DNA from: Dysgonomonas sp.
Lineage (GTDB): Bacteria > Bacteroidota > Bacteroidia > Bacteroidales > Dysgonomonadaceae
Reading direction: 5' to 3'
Assembly: GCA_030151105.1 (NCBI GenBank)
Contig: JASLEN010000131.1
Coordinates: forward strand, 1 to 7,613
DNA length: 7,613 nt
Both the position numbers and the translations under genes were made by a program. The notes under the pieces are model-generated. The model saw only the letters and a list, made by a program, of their open reading frames with translations, made no database searches and was not told the origin of the DNA. This document shows, piece by piece, positions 1-6,958 of this stretch (positions are counted from its first letter, which is position 1; every line of letters starts with the position of its first letter).

Positions 1-841
1 GTGGAACAATATAAAACCTGTTTTTGTAGATATAGAGGACAAGTATTATAATCTTGACCCAAAGAAAATAGAGGCAGCAATTACGCCACAAACAACAGCT
101 ATCATGCCTGTTCATGTCTATGGTAATCCATGTAATGTGGAAGCTATACAAAGCATTGCAGACACTTATGGATTGCGTGTTATTTATGATGCAGCGCATG
201 CCTTTGGGGTGAAGAAGAATGGTGAATCGGTGCTCAATTGGGGCGATTTATCCATCCTGAGTTTTCATGCGACTAAGGTTTACAACACAATAGAGGGTGG
301 AGCAATAATCTGTCAAGATGAGAAAACAAAACGCAGAATAGATCTCCTCAAAAACTTTGGTATTGCAGACGAAGTAACTGTTATAGAGCCTGGTATCAAT
401 GCTAAACTAAATGAGGTTCAAGCTGCATTTGGTATCCTACAACTTAAACACGTAGATGGTTATATTGCTGATAGAAAAAAAGTTGCTGACTTATATGCCA
501 AACTATTGAAAGATGTGGAAGGTATATCTTACATCACTCAAGATGAAAGCGTTGACTATACCTATGCTTATTTTCCAATTCTAATCAATACCGAAAAGTT
601 TGGCATGAATAGAGATGATGTATATGCCGAATTGCAAAAGCATGATATCTTTGGGAGACGCTATTTCTATCCTCTGATTACAGATTTCCCGATCTATAGA
701 GGGATGCCATCAGCAACTGCCGAAAATCTTCCAATAGCTACTCGAGTTACTAAAGAGGTTCTGTGCTTGCCAATATATCCTCATCTGCCATTGGAGCAAG
801 TGGAAAGAATTTGCAATCTATTGAAATCGTTTAAGAAATAA
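1..841 (+). CDS. DegT/DnrJ/EryC1/StrS-family sugar-nucleotide aminotransferase, 5'-truncated by the window edge (VioA-like)
   Basis: This is a PLP-dependent aminotransferase acting on a nucleotide-linked keto sugar. The reading frame is open from base 2, where the first full codon reads W-N-N-I-K-P-V-F-V-D, so the ATG at 104 is internal and not the start. About 279 residues are visible; the family is usually 360-380, so roughly 90 N-terminal residues are missing. Seen motifs: VHVYGNP near base 110, YDAAHAFG with the Asp expected to bind the PLP ring nitrogen (188-190), and SFHATKVYNTIEGG with the Schiff-base lysine at 275-277. The C-terminal part carries the family's GRRYFYPL and LCLPIYPHL segments. 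The SFHATK-x-x-NT-x-EGG form is common in 3- or 4-amino-4,6-dideoxyhexose transaminases such as VioA and FdtB. The adjoining N-formyltransferase favours a VioA-type enzyme making dTDP-4-amino-4,6-dideoxyglucose, but that substrate is an inference. It appears to be in an operon with the next three genes. Confidence 0.93.
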   Translation, partial: WNNIKPVFVDIEDKYYNLDPKKIEAAITPQTTAIMPVHVYGNPCNVEAIQSIADTYGLRVIYDAAHAFGVKKNGESVLNWGDLSILSFHATKVYNTIEGGAIICQDEKTKRRIDLLKNFGIADEVTVIEPGINAKLNEVQAAFGILQLKHVDGYIADRKKVADLYAKLLKDVEGISYITQDESVDYTYAYFPILINTEKFGMNRDDVYAELQKHDIFGRRYFYPLITDFPIYRGMPSATAENLPIATRVTKEVLCLPIYPHLPLEQVERICNLLKSFKK

Positions 842-854
842 AGAGAATAACAAA

Positions 855-1589
855 TTGAGCAGTAAAATATTAGTAGTTACAGATAATGGACTACTCTACA
901 CCAAAGTAAAGGCTATTTTAGAGACTGAATTCAAAGATTTAGTGCCTCTCTTTGATTTCAAAAGGACGAAACTTTCTAAAAAACAGCATCTCTATACAGA
1001 TGGTATAGAGGAGTTGGAGGAAGTGAATGTAAAGCAAGATTATCCTACGATTATAGAAAATTACTCGAAGGTAATTTCCTTACATTGCAAACAAATATTC
1101 CCGAATGAGTTGGTAAAGTCTATGACTTGTATCAACATTCATCCAGGCTACAATCCCTATAATAGAGGTTGGTATCCACAAGTATTTGCCATCATCAACA
1201 AGGTAAAACTAGGTGCTACCATTCACATCATGGACGAACAGGTAGATCATGGAGCAATAATTGATAGACTTGAAGCAAAGATTGAGAGCCATTATACCTC
1301 AAAGGAAGCCTACGAGAAAGTCTTGGAGGCAGAACTTGACTTATTCAGAACGAATATTAGAACAATTGTAGAAGGTAATTATAAGACACAGAATCCAGAG
1401 TTTGAAGGAGACTATCACTCCATTGATGACTACAACAAATTGTGCAATCTCAATATGAATGAGGAGTTAACAATGGGTGATGCCATTGACAAGCTGCGAG
1501 CATTGAGTCACGGGGCTTACAAGAATGCCTATTTTATAGACCAAAATGGAAACAAGATATTTGTTAAAATAGAATTATCGAAGGAATGA
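855..1589 (+). CDS. Sugar N-formyltransferase, likely dTDP-4-amino-4,6-dideoxyglucose formyltransferase (VioF/WbtJ-type)
   Basis: This 244-residue cytosolic enzyme is predicted to transfer a formyl group from N10-formyl-tetrahydrofolate to the amino group of a dTDP-aminosugar. The Rossmann-like N-terminal domain begins KILVVTD (residues 4-10). The formyltransferase active site is visible as Asn94 and His96 in INIHPGYNPYNRGWYPQVF, and Asp131 in the QVDHGAIIDR segment, which form the family's Asn-His-Asp triad. The C-terminal end (residues 224-241, around AYFIDQNGNKIFVKIEL) looks like a short beta hairpin. There is no ankyrin-repeat extension of the kind found in the Qui3N enzyme QdtF, and the length matches VioF/WbtJ, so Qui4N is the preferred substrate; Fuc3N or Qui3N remain possible. 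The start is TTG at 855: no in-frame ATG or GTG exists between the upstream in-frame stop at 822 and the conserved N-terminus. It lies 13 bp after the aminotransferase and overlaps the next gene by ATGA. Confidence 0.9.
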   Translation: MSSKILVVTDNGLLYTKVKAILETEFKDLVPLFDFKRTKLSKKQHLYTDGIEELEEVNVKQDYPTIIENYSKVISLHCKQIFPNELVKSMTCINIHPGYNPYNRGWYPQVFAIINKVKLGATIHIMDEQVDHGAIIDRLEAKIESHYTSKEAYEKVLEAELDLFRTNIRTIVEGNYKTQNPEFEGDYHSIDDYNKLCNLNMNEELTMGDAIDKLRALSHGAYKNAYFIDQNGNKIFVKIELSKE

Positions 1590-2461
1590 AAACAAAGCCG
1601 CTACTTTCGGTAGCATTGATAACATACAATCAGGAGGAATTTATAACCGAATGTATTGAGGGAATGGTGAATCAGCAGACTGACTTTCCATTCGAAATCG
1701 TTATTGGTGAAGATTGCAGCACAGACAAAACACGGGCTATTTGTCTCAAATACAAAGAAATTTATCCAGACTTAATTCGGCTTATCCTTCCTGAAAAGAA
1801 CTTGGGAATGATGGGAAACTGGATAAATACCATAAATAGTTGTGAGGGTAAATATGTTGCAATTTGCGAAGGAGACGACTATTGGATTGACAATCTGAAA
1901 CTTCAAAAACAAGTAGATTTTCTAGAACAACATCCCGACTATTCGCTTTGTTCTACAGCCTCACAGTTGCTAGCATACTCCGAAAAGGAATATCAAAGCA
2001 TTGATATAAAAAAAGATACGCTAACTACTGAAGATGTTTTGGAAGAAGATTGGGGTATTATGACAGCCACCATCGTCTTCCGAAAAGATGCACTTGAAAT
2101 GCCCGATTGGTTTAGCAAAGTGAAAAATGGAGATTATTCTCTACAACTTTTAGTCTCACTGAATGGAAAACTAAAATGCTTGCCAGACTACACAAGTGTG
2201 TATAGGAAGCATGTGGGAGGTGTTTCTAGCTCTCTTACAGCATTCAATCAAGCAACTTGGATTATATATTTACTTTGGGAGTTTAACAAGCAAACGAACA
2301 AAAAGTATCTTTCCGAAATTAAAACTAAAATCAAACGAGTTTATAAGAATCAACTCCATTTTGCCAAAGAATATAATCTCCGAAGAGCCTATTGGAAACT
2401 TGTATTATTTAGAAGTTTATTTATCTTCAATCCATTCTTAATCAAAGATTATAGAAAGTGA
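1586..2461 (+). CDS. Glycosyltransferase family 2 (GT-A fold)
   Basis: This 291-residue inverting glycosyltransferase is predicted to act at the cytoplasmic face of the membrane and add one sugar from a nucleotide donor to a growing surface glycan. Motifs in order: SVALITYNQEEFI (residues 8-20) opening the nucleotide-binding fold, GEDCSTDKT (41-49), GKYVAICEGDDYW (88-100) holding the metal-binding DD of the DXD site, and YRKHVGGVSSS (206-216), a segment common in this subfamily near the acceptor side. The last 60 or so residues are rich in Lys, Arg and aromatics, with a hydrophobic stretch near 271-284, and could rest on the membrane; no true transmembrane helix is clear. Donor and acceptor cannot be read from the sequence. 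The start ATG overlaps the stop of the formyltransferase (1586-1589), and its stop overlaps the next gene's GTG, so translation is probably coupled on both sides. Confidence 0.9.
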   Translation: MKTKPLLSVALITYNQEEFITECIEGMVNQQTDFPFEIVIGEDCSTDKTRAICLKYKEIYPDLIRLILPEKNLGMMGNWINTINSCEGKYVAICEGDDYWIDNLKLQKQVDFLEQHPDYSLCSTASQLLAYSEKEYQSIDIKKDTLTTEDVLEEDWGIMTATIVFRKDALEMPDWFSKVKNGDYSLQLLVSLNGKLKCLPDYTSVYRKHVGGVSSSLTAFNQATWIIYLLWEFNKQTNKKYLSEIKTKIKRVYKNQLHFAKEYNLRRAYWKLVLFRSLFIFNPFLIKDYRK

Positions 2462-3264
2462 AAGTATCTATTATTACCATAAATCTGAATGATAAAAAGG
2501 GGCTGCAAGAAACAATAGAAAGTGTTGCTTGCCAAACTTTTACCGACTATGAATTTATCGTCGTAGATGGAAATTCAACTGATGGAAGTGTAGATATTTT
2601 GCGCAAAAATGAAAATACAATAACACATTGGATTAGCGAACCCGACTCTGGCATCTACAATGCAATGAATAAGGGAATAAAAATAGCCAAAGGCGATTAC
2701 CTTTATTTCCTAAATTCGGGAGACAAACTTCATGCGGCAGATGTGTTAGAGAAGGTCTTTGAAGGTAATAATAATGAAGCTTTTGTATGTGGAAATTTCG
2801 AAACTGAATATCAAAACTCCATCAAACTAGAGACTCCATATCGTGGTAGAGACTGGTCATTTTCGCTCTACGATATCTATTCTACATATCTTTGTCATCA
2901 GGCTTTCTTTATTCATAAAAGCAATTTTGAAAAATACGGTCTCTATAGCGAAGACCTCAGAATTACGGCAGATTGGGAACTTTTTCTTTTAGCGATAGGA
3001 GTCAACAATGAGACAGTTATCTACATAGACACAACGCTAGTCACCTACAATCTCGAAGGACTAAGCTCTACCATAGGGGGCAAAATCATTTATGAGGAAA
3101 AAAAGAAAGTAGCAAAAAGAAGACTCTCTCCTCAATTAGCATCCAAATTAGACAGATTATACTATTTGGAACAAAATGGATATATTACTGATACTGTAAA
3201 CAATAGCACTATACTTTCGCTACTAGTTAGAGCATACTGCAAACTAAAACGCATTTTCAAATAA
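2458..3264 (+). CDS. Glycosyltransferase family 2, WcaA-like
   Basis: This 268-residue GT-A enzyme is distinct from its neighbour and likely adds a further sugar to the same glycan. Motifs: KVSIITINLN (residues 2-11), QTFTDYEFIVVDGNSTDGS (26-44), SEPDSGIYNAMNKGI (60-74), GDYLYFLNSGD (79-89), HQAFF (147-151) and ITADWELFL (169-177). The usual DXD metal site appears as N-S-G-D, a normal variant for this SEPDSGIYDAMNKG group rather than a defect. The C-terminus is basic (CKLKRIFK). Translation starts at GTG 2458 in a GTGA overlap with the preceding stop; the protein starts directly at the first beta strand, so no earlier start is needed. It is the last + strand gene of the cluster and runs 8 bp into the convergent rRNA methylase gene, with no terminator hairpin between them. 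Confidence 0.9.
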   Translation: MKVSIITINLNDKKGLQETIESVACQTFTDYEFIVVDGNSTDGSVDILRKNENTITHWISEPDSGIYNAMNKGIKIAKGDYLYFLNSGDKLHAADVLEKVFEGNNNEAFVCGNFETEYQNSIKLETPYRGRDWSFSLYDIYSTYLCHQAFFIHKSNFEKYGLYSEDLRITADWELFLLAIGVNNETVIYIDTTLVTYNLEGLSSTIGGKIIYEEKKKVAKRRLSPQLASKLDRLYYLEQNGYITDTVNNSTILSLLVRAYCKLKRIFK

Positions 3265-4636
3265 TCTGCACCTCCCTATCTGGAAGATTTGCAGAACGGA
3301 TACGCCACTCGTTAGGGTATAGATTGTTTGCTCTATTTCCTAAATTTTTCACAAATCCTAAAGGCATACCTCTGTAAGTCAACAGAATATACCCCTTCGA
3401 ACTATTAGATAGCGTGATAGCCTCGCTTCTCAGATAAGAAATTGCTGTATTCCAATCCACTTCACAAGTTTCGAAAGACTCTTTGTTCAAAGACTTGCTC
3501 AAAGCTAAAGACTGGTGAGGTATAAAATCTCGTCCTTTCATCTGCCCCATGCAAATACCATAAGATAGCAGCTTCAAATGTTGTTTCAGAATTTCTATAT
3601 CTGCTTCAAGATGACTTGGAATTGCATGAATAAAACTATCTTCTGCTGACAATACAAACTCTTCTTGCTGAAGTAAATACTTCTTATATTCTGCTGAAAC
3701 AGGCGCTATCTTCTTTACTTTCTTATCCTTCTTTTGTTTAAATATTTTGGCATCAATAGCCTCATCTTCATTCTTTTGAAGCACAGCTAAGAAAAAGCCT
3801 TCGCCTTTGGTGCGATGAGGATAAAAGTGATAAGTATCAGCTCCATTGACCTCAGAGACGGTAATATTCCAACTTTCATCAATCTCTAAACTCTTACCTA
3901 CTGCATCAAATTCGGAAGATAACCAAGCCACTATCTCTTCGTTCTCTTCTCTATTATACGTGCAGGTGCTATAACACAGGTAACCTCCTGGTTTCAAGGC
4001 ATTCCATACGGAGGTCAAGATCTCCTTTTGTCTCTTTGCACATAATAGCACATTTGCCTCCGACCATTCTTCAATTGCCTGAGTATCTTTGCGAAACATC
4101 CCTTCTCCAGAACAAGGTGCATCAACCAAAATAAGGTCAAAAAAATGTTTTAGTTGAGAAAAATCTTCAGGCCTATTATTACTTACCACATGATTTGGAT
4201 TCCCCCATTTCATCAAGTTTTCTGACAGAATATTTGCTCTAGAACGAATAATCTCATTAGATACCAATAGACTATTTTCTGAAATAGAACTTGATAATAA
4301 AGTTGATTTCCCACCAGGTGCAGCACACAAATCCAACACCCTCACATCTCCAGCGATTAATTGGCTTACAGCTTGCTTTACAAACATTGAAGAAGCCTCC
4401 TGCACATAATATCCTCCCATGTGAAATAGAGGGTCGAATGTAAATTGAGGACGCTTGTCCAGATAATACGCATCAGCACACCAAGGCACTTGAGAAGCTA
4501 AATTAGAGTGCTTAGTCTTATTTCCATTCAAACGGATGCTTGTTGGGGTTTCAGCCTGTAAGGAGCTTACAAATTCATCCCATTGGTCTCCCATCAGAGG
4601 CTTAGTTCTGTCAATAAAATCTTGAGGCAATTTCAT
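3257..4636 (-). CDS. rsmF: RsmF-like 16S rRNA cytosine-C5 methyltransferase (NOL1/NOP2/Sun family)
   Basis: This S-adenosylmethionine-dependent methylase makes 5-methylcytosine, in this family near position 1407 of 16S rRNA. With the ATG at 4636 it has 459 residues. Motifs: GGYYVQEASSM (74-84), SAM-binding VLDLCAAPGGKST (100-112), DAPCSGEG (172-179) with the resolving Cys175, and YSTCTYNREENE (222-233) with the nucleophile Cys225. A lysine-rich linker (about 300-309) leads to a C-terminal RsmF-type RNA-binding region with GICMGQMKGRDFIPHQSLAL (360-379), YLRSEAI, and LTYRGMPLGFVKNLGNR ending in NEWRIRS. An in-frame TTG at 4678 would add 14 residues, but the family normally begins with the M-x-LP-x-x-F pattern seen at 4636, and a -7 promoter box lies between the two sites, so the downstream ATG is preferred. 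It is divergent from a membrane glycosyltransferase and overlaps the upstream cluster's last gene by 8 bp. Its exact target base is inferred. Confidence 0.9.
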   Translation of the reverse strand: MKLPQDFIDRTKPLMGDQWDEFVSSLQAETPTSIRLNGNKTKHSNLASQVPWCADAYYLDKRPQFTFDPLFHMGGYYVQEASSMFVKQAVSQLIAGDVRVLDLCAAPGGKSTLLSSSISENSLLVSNEIIRSRANILSENLMKWGNPNHVVSNNRPEDFSQLKHFFDLILVDAPCSGEGMFRKDTQAIEEWSEANVLLCAKRQKEILTSVWNALKPGGYLCYSTCTYNREENEEIVAWLSSEFDAVGKSLEIDESWNITVSEVNGADTYHFYPHRTKGEGFFLAVLQKNEDEAIDAKIFKQKKDKKVKKIAPVSAEYKKYLLQQEEFVLSAEDSFIHAIPSHLEADIEILKQHLKLLSYGICMGQMKGRDFIPHQSLALSKSLNKESFETCEVDWNTAISYLRSEAITLSNSSKGYILLTYRGMPLGFVKNLGNRANNLYPNEWRIRSANLPDREVQII

Positions 4637-4657
4637 ATCTAAGTAATTTTGAAGCCG

Positions 4658-4665
4658 CAAAGTTA
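4658..4665 (-). promoter_or_regulatory. Putative Bacteroidota -7 promoter box for the rsmF-like gene
   Basis: Read on the minus strand this is TAACTTTG, an exact match to the Bacteroides -7 consensus TAnnTTTG. It ends 21 bases before the preferred ATG at 4636, leaving a short untranslated leader. No TTTG at the usual -33 distance (spacer 19-21) is visible, so support is partial. Its position inside the extra region of the longer TTG-start version argues for the shorter protein. Confidence 0.5.
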
Positions 4666-4695
4666 GAGTAAATATCAAGAACCTACCCGTGTAGA

Positions 4696-4710
4696 TACAA
4701 ATTATTTGTA
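4696..4710. repeat. Perfect 15-bp palindrome in the divergent promoter region, possible operator
   Basis: TACAAAT and ATTTGTA form 7-bp inverted arms around a single T. The right arm ends on the first two bases of the rightward -7 box. The size and placement suit a dimeric regulator binding over the core promoter, but AT-rich DNA makes such short palindromes by chance. Function is inferred only. Confidence 0.35.
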
Positions 4711-4716
4711 ACTTTG
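4709..4716 (+). promoter_or_regulatory. Putative Bacteroidota -7 promoter box for the membrane glycosyltransferase operon
   Basis: TAACTTTG matches the TAnnTTTG consensus exactly and is identical to the box on the other strand. It ends 19 bases before the ATG at 4736. No good -33 TTTG is present at the expected spacing. It would drive the membrane glycosyltransferase and the coupled RsmI-like gene. Confidence 0.5.
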
Positions 4717-4735
4717 ACTTTTTAACAAACCAAAT

Positions 4736-6253
4736 ATGTTAGATAAGTTACAAACGGAAATACAGAATAATAAAAAACAACTCCTTCTTTTGTTTATTTA
4801 TACTGTACTTGTTGTATTCTTTTGTTCCAAGATGTCGCCCTTCTACCCTATTCAGGAGTGGTCTGATGTGAATTTATACTTCAACATTGGCAAGGCTGTG
4901 ATGAACGGACAAACCATGTACACCGAGTCGTTCGACCCCAAAGGTCCGATGATTTTCTTCACCTATGGAGTGGGTTATCTGATCTCTAACAATGACTTTC
5001 TAGGACTATTTTTCATTCAAATTCTACTTTGGTTTACACTCATATCTGCTTGTTTCTTTACAGCTAGACTGTATTTAGAAAAGATATATTCTCTAATTGT
5101 GAGCATCTTTTTTCTCCTCATATTTATATCCCACACCTTAGAAGGTGGTGCTGTGGAGGAGTTCATTGCCACATATATGGCTATCAGCTTGTACTTGTTT
5201 ACAAGGTATTTCCGCAATCCTAAAAAACATTCTCCTTTGCATATGTATCTACACGGACTGCTGTGGGGACTTGCATTTTTCACCAAGTTCAATCTCGTTG
5301 TATTCTGGGTGTTTCCTCTACTTGCTGTAGGATTTATATTGCTACATCAAAAGGAGTATAAAAATCTGATTCTGAATATTGCGACTTTCATTTTAGGAGC
5401 GTTTACAATTGCATTGCCCATCGCCATATATTTTATATCCAAAGGAGTGTTGGGTGAAGCCATTGACATCTATTTTATACTGAATACTAGCTTTAGAGTA
5501 GATACAGGCGCTACTATTGTAAGCAAAGTGGCTACAAGTTTCTATCAACGTATGCGATTCGAAACCATCGAATTTGGAATTATTCTATTAGGTGCTTTTG
5601 TCTTCCCTCTCCTAAATGTAAAAAATATTATTGCGAAGGTGAGTATTCCCCTAGCCTTTCTTTCGGTGTTTACCATCGTTTTCATGGCTGGATATGTATA
5701 TTATTATTCCATTCCTTATTATATTTTTGCAATTTTAGGCTGCACTGTTGTAGCCCAATTTATAAGCAAATATATACGACTAAAGGAATTCGTCATCGTT
5801 ATTACAATAGCCTTATTAATAGGATTATCGGCAAGTATATATCGAAAAAACTTCTTCGGAAAATACGATAACAATCAGAAGGGAAATGTAGTAGAGGCTT
5901 TTGCTCCTATTATACTAGAAGAAGAGGATAGAAGCCTTATCAACCTTGGTTTTGATGATGCAAATGCTCTGTTTACATACGCTAAAATAATGCCAAACAC
6001 TAAATATTTCACAGCCCCTAACCTCCCTCACGAAGTATATCCTGAATTGCGAGATGAGCAAACTAGATACATTGAGGAGGGCAAAACGAAGTTTGTTGTA
6101 TTGGCAGAATATACCAACAATGCATTATATTTCAGCCAATTGGAAGCCCTAAAGCAAAATTATGAAGTAGTGGCTAAGTTTGAAGAATACTACTCTTGGC
6201 ACAATGTAGATAGATTCTATTATTTATATAAAAGAAAAGACAACGTAAAATGA
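4736..6253 (+). CDS. Polytopic membrane glycosyltransferase, GT-C / GT39 (PMT/ArnT)-like
   Basis: This 505-residue integral membrane protein is probably a glycosyltransferase that uses a polyprenyl-phosphate-linked sugar on the periplasmic side. Hydrophobic segments lie at about residues 15-31, 90-108, 116-134, 142-157, 173-203, 211-235, 278-296, 302-320, 322-345 and 351-367, giving roughly ten helices. The first outer loop carries the family-like stretch EWSDVNLYFNIGKAVMNGQ (41-59) followed by TESFDPKGPMIF (63-74); GT-C enzymes keep catalytic or metal-binding acidic residues in this loop, here candidates Asp44 and Asp67. A soluble tail of about 135 residues (370-505) is expected on the periplasmic face. 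ATG at 4736 gives a short Lys-containing N-terminus before the first helix. The gene overlaps the next by ATGA. Neighbouring glycan genes fit a role in glycan or lipid modification, but donor and acceptor are unknown, and the GT-C call rests on topology and loop motifs only. Confidence 0.8.
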   Translation: MLDKLQTEIQNNKKQLLLLFIYTVLVVFFCSKMSPFYPIQEWSDVNLYFNIGKAVMNGQTMYTESFDPKGPMIFFTYGVGYLISNNDFLGLFFIQILLWFTLISACFFTARLYLEKIYSLIVSIFFLLIFISHTLEGGAVEEFIATYMAISLYLFTRYFRNPKKHSPLHMYLHGLLWGLAFFTKFNLVVFWVFPLLAVGFILLHQKEYKNLILNIATFILGAFTIALPIAIYFISKGVLGEAIDIYFILNTSFRVDTGATIVSKVATSFYQRMRFETIEFGIILLGAFVFPLLNVKNIIAKVSIPLAFLSVFTIVFMAGYVYYYSIPYYIFAILGCTVVAQFISKYIRLKEFVIVITIALLIGLSASIYRKNFFGKYDNNQKGNVVEAFAPIILEEEDRSLINLGFDDANALFTYAKIMPNTKYFTAPNLPHEVYPELRDEQTRYIEEGKTKFVVLAEYTNNALYFSQLEALKQNYEVVAKFEEYYSWHNVDRFYYLYKRKDNVK

Positions 6254-6954
6254 AACCAACACTCTATTTAATTCCAGTAACTCTTGGTGAAACAACAGCA
6301 CAACGTGTTTTGCCAGAATATAATAAAGAGATAATACTTGGAATAAAGCATTTTATAGTTGAGAATATAAGATCTGCACGTCGTTTTCTCAAATTGGTAG
6401 ATCAGTCTATTGAGATTGATGATTTAACTTTTTATGAGCTCAATAAACATACCAATAGTGACGAAATTGGCAATTATCTCTATCCTTTGACGCAAGGTCA
6501 CAGCGTAGGTGTTATTTCAGAAGCAGGATGTCCAGCAATAGCAGATCCTGGCAGCGATGTGGTTGCCATTGCTCAAAAGAAAAACTATAATATAGTGCCC
6601 TTAGTAGGTCCATCATCTATCTTGCTATCCTTGATGGGCTCTGGTTTTAATGGACAGAGTTTTGCTTTTCATGGCTACCTACCTATTGATTCCAAAGACA
6701 GGAAACAAAAGATAGAACAAATGGAGACTCGTATTTTCAAAGAGCATCAAACTCAATTATTCATAGAGACACCTTATAGAAACGAAAAACTAGTTGAAGA
6801 TTTGATGAAGTTTTGCAATCAGAACACCAAACTATGTATAGCCATGAATCTGACTTGTGAGGACGAATATATCAAAACAATGCCTATTCAGAACTGGAAA
6901 AAGAACCTTCCCAACATGAATAAAAAGCCATGCATATTCTTACTTTATAAATAA
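6250..6954 (+). CDS. Short RsmI-like SAM-dependent methyltransferase (tetrapyrrole methylase fold)
   Basis: This 234-residue protein belongs to the tetrapyrrole/RsmI methylase superfamily, whose best known bacterial member 2'-O-methylates C1402 of 16S rRNA. Visible landmarks are LYLIPVTLGE (5-14), GVISEAGCPAIADPGS (87-102), PLVGPSSILLSLMGSGFNG (117-135), FAFHGYLP (138-145) and IETPYRN (172-178), which align in order with RsmI. It differs from canonical RsmI in several places: the usual N-terminal PIGN and AEDTR segments read PVTLGET and VENIRSARRF, the SDAGTPGISDPG motif reads SEAGCPAIADPG, and it is about 50 residues shorter. Bacteroidota carry such short versions, so it may have a different RNA or other substrate; the rsmI symbol is not assigned. 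Its ATG overlaps the stop of the membrane glycosyltransferase, so the two are likely co-translated. A hairpin terminator follows directly. Confidence 0.85.
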   Translation: MKPTLYLIPVTLGETTAQRVLPEYNKEIILGIKHFIVENIRSARRFLKLVDQSIEIDDLTFYELNKHTNSDEIGNYLYPLTQGHSVGVISEAGCPAIADPGSDVVAIAQKKNYNIVPLVGPSSILLSLMGSGFNGQSFAFHGYLPIDSKDRKQKIEQMETRIFKEHQTQLFIETPYRNEKLVEDLMKFCNQNTKLCIAMNLTCEDEYIKTMPIQNWKKNLPNMNKKPCIFLLYK

Positions 6955-6958
6955 AACG

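Noticed and set aside
85..89. Possible loss of the DXD metal site in the second glycosyltransferase (protein residues 85-89 read LNSGD)
   Set aside because: N-S-G-D at this place is the normal form in the SEPDSGIYDAMNKG group of GT2 enzymes, so it is not evidence of inactivation.
2196..2441. Open frame of 81 codons on the + strand
   Set aside because: It lies wholly inside the first GT2 gene in another frame and shows no recognisable motif or start signal.
3098..3104. A7 tract in the second GT2 gene (and a similar A7 near 2018), considered as phase-variation sites
   Set aside because: Seven A in AT-rich coding DNA is common; both genes are intact and no longer or repeated tract suggests slippage control.
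3237..3294. Inverted repeat CTGCAAA/TTTGCAG, and TCTGCA/TGCAGA within it, at the convergent junction, considered as a terminator
   Set aside because: Arms are only 6-7 bp, loops are 19-44 bases, it lies within coding sequence, and there is no T-run on either side.
5017..5330. Open stretches on both strands within the membrane protein gene
   Set aside because: They are out-of-frame or antisense to a gene with clear membrane topology and show no family features of their own.
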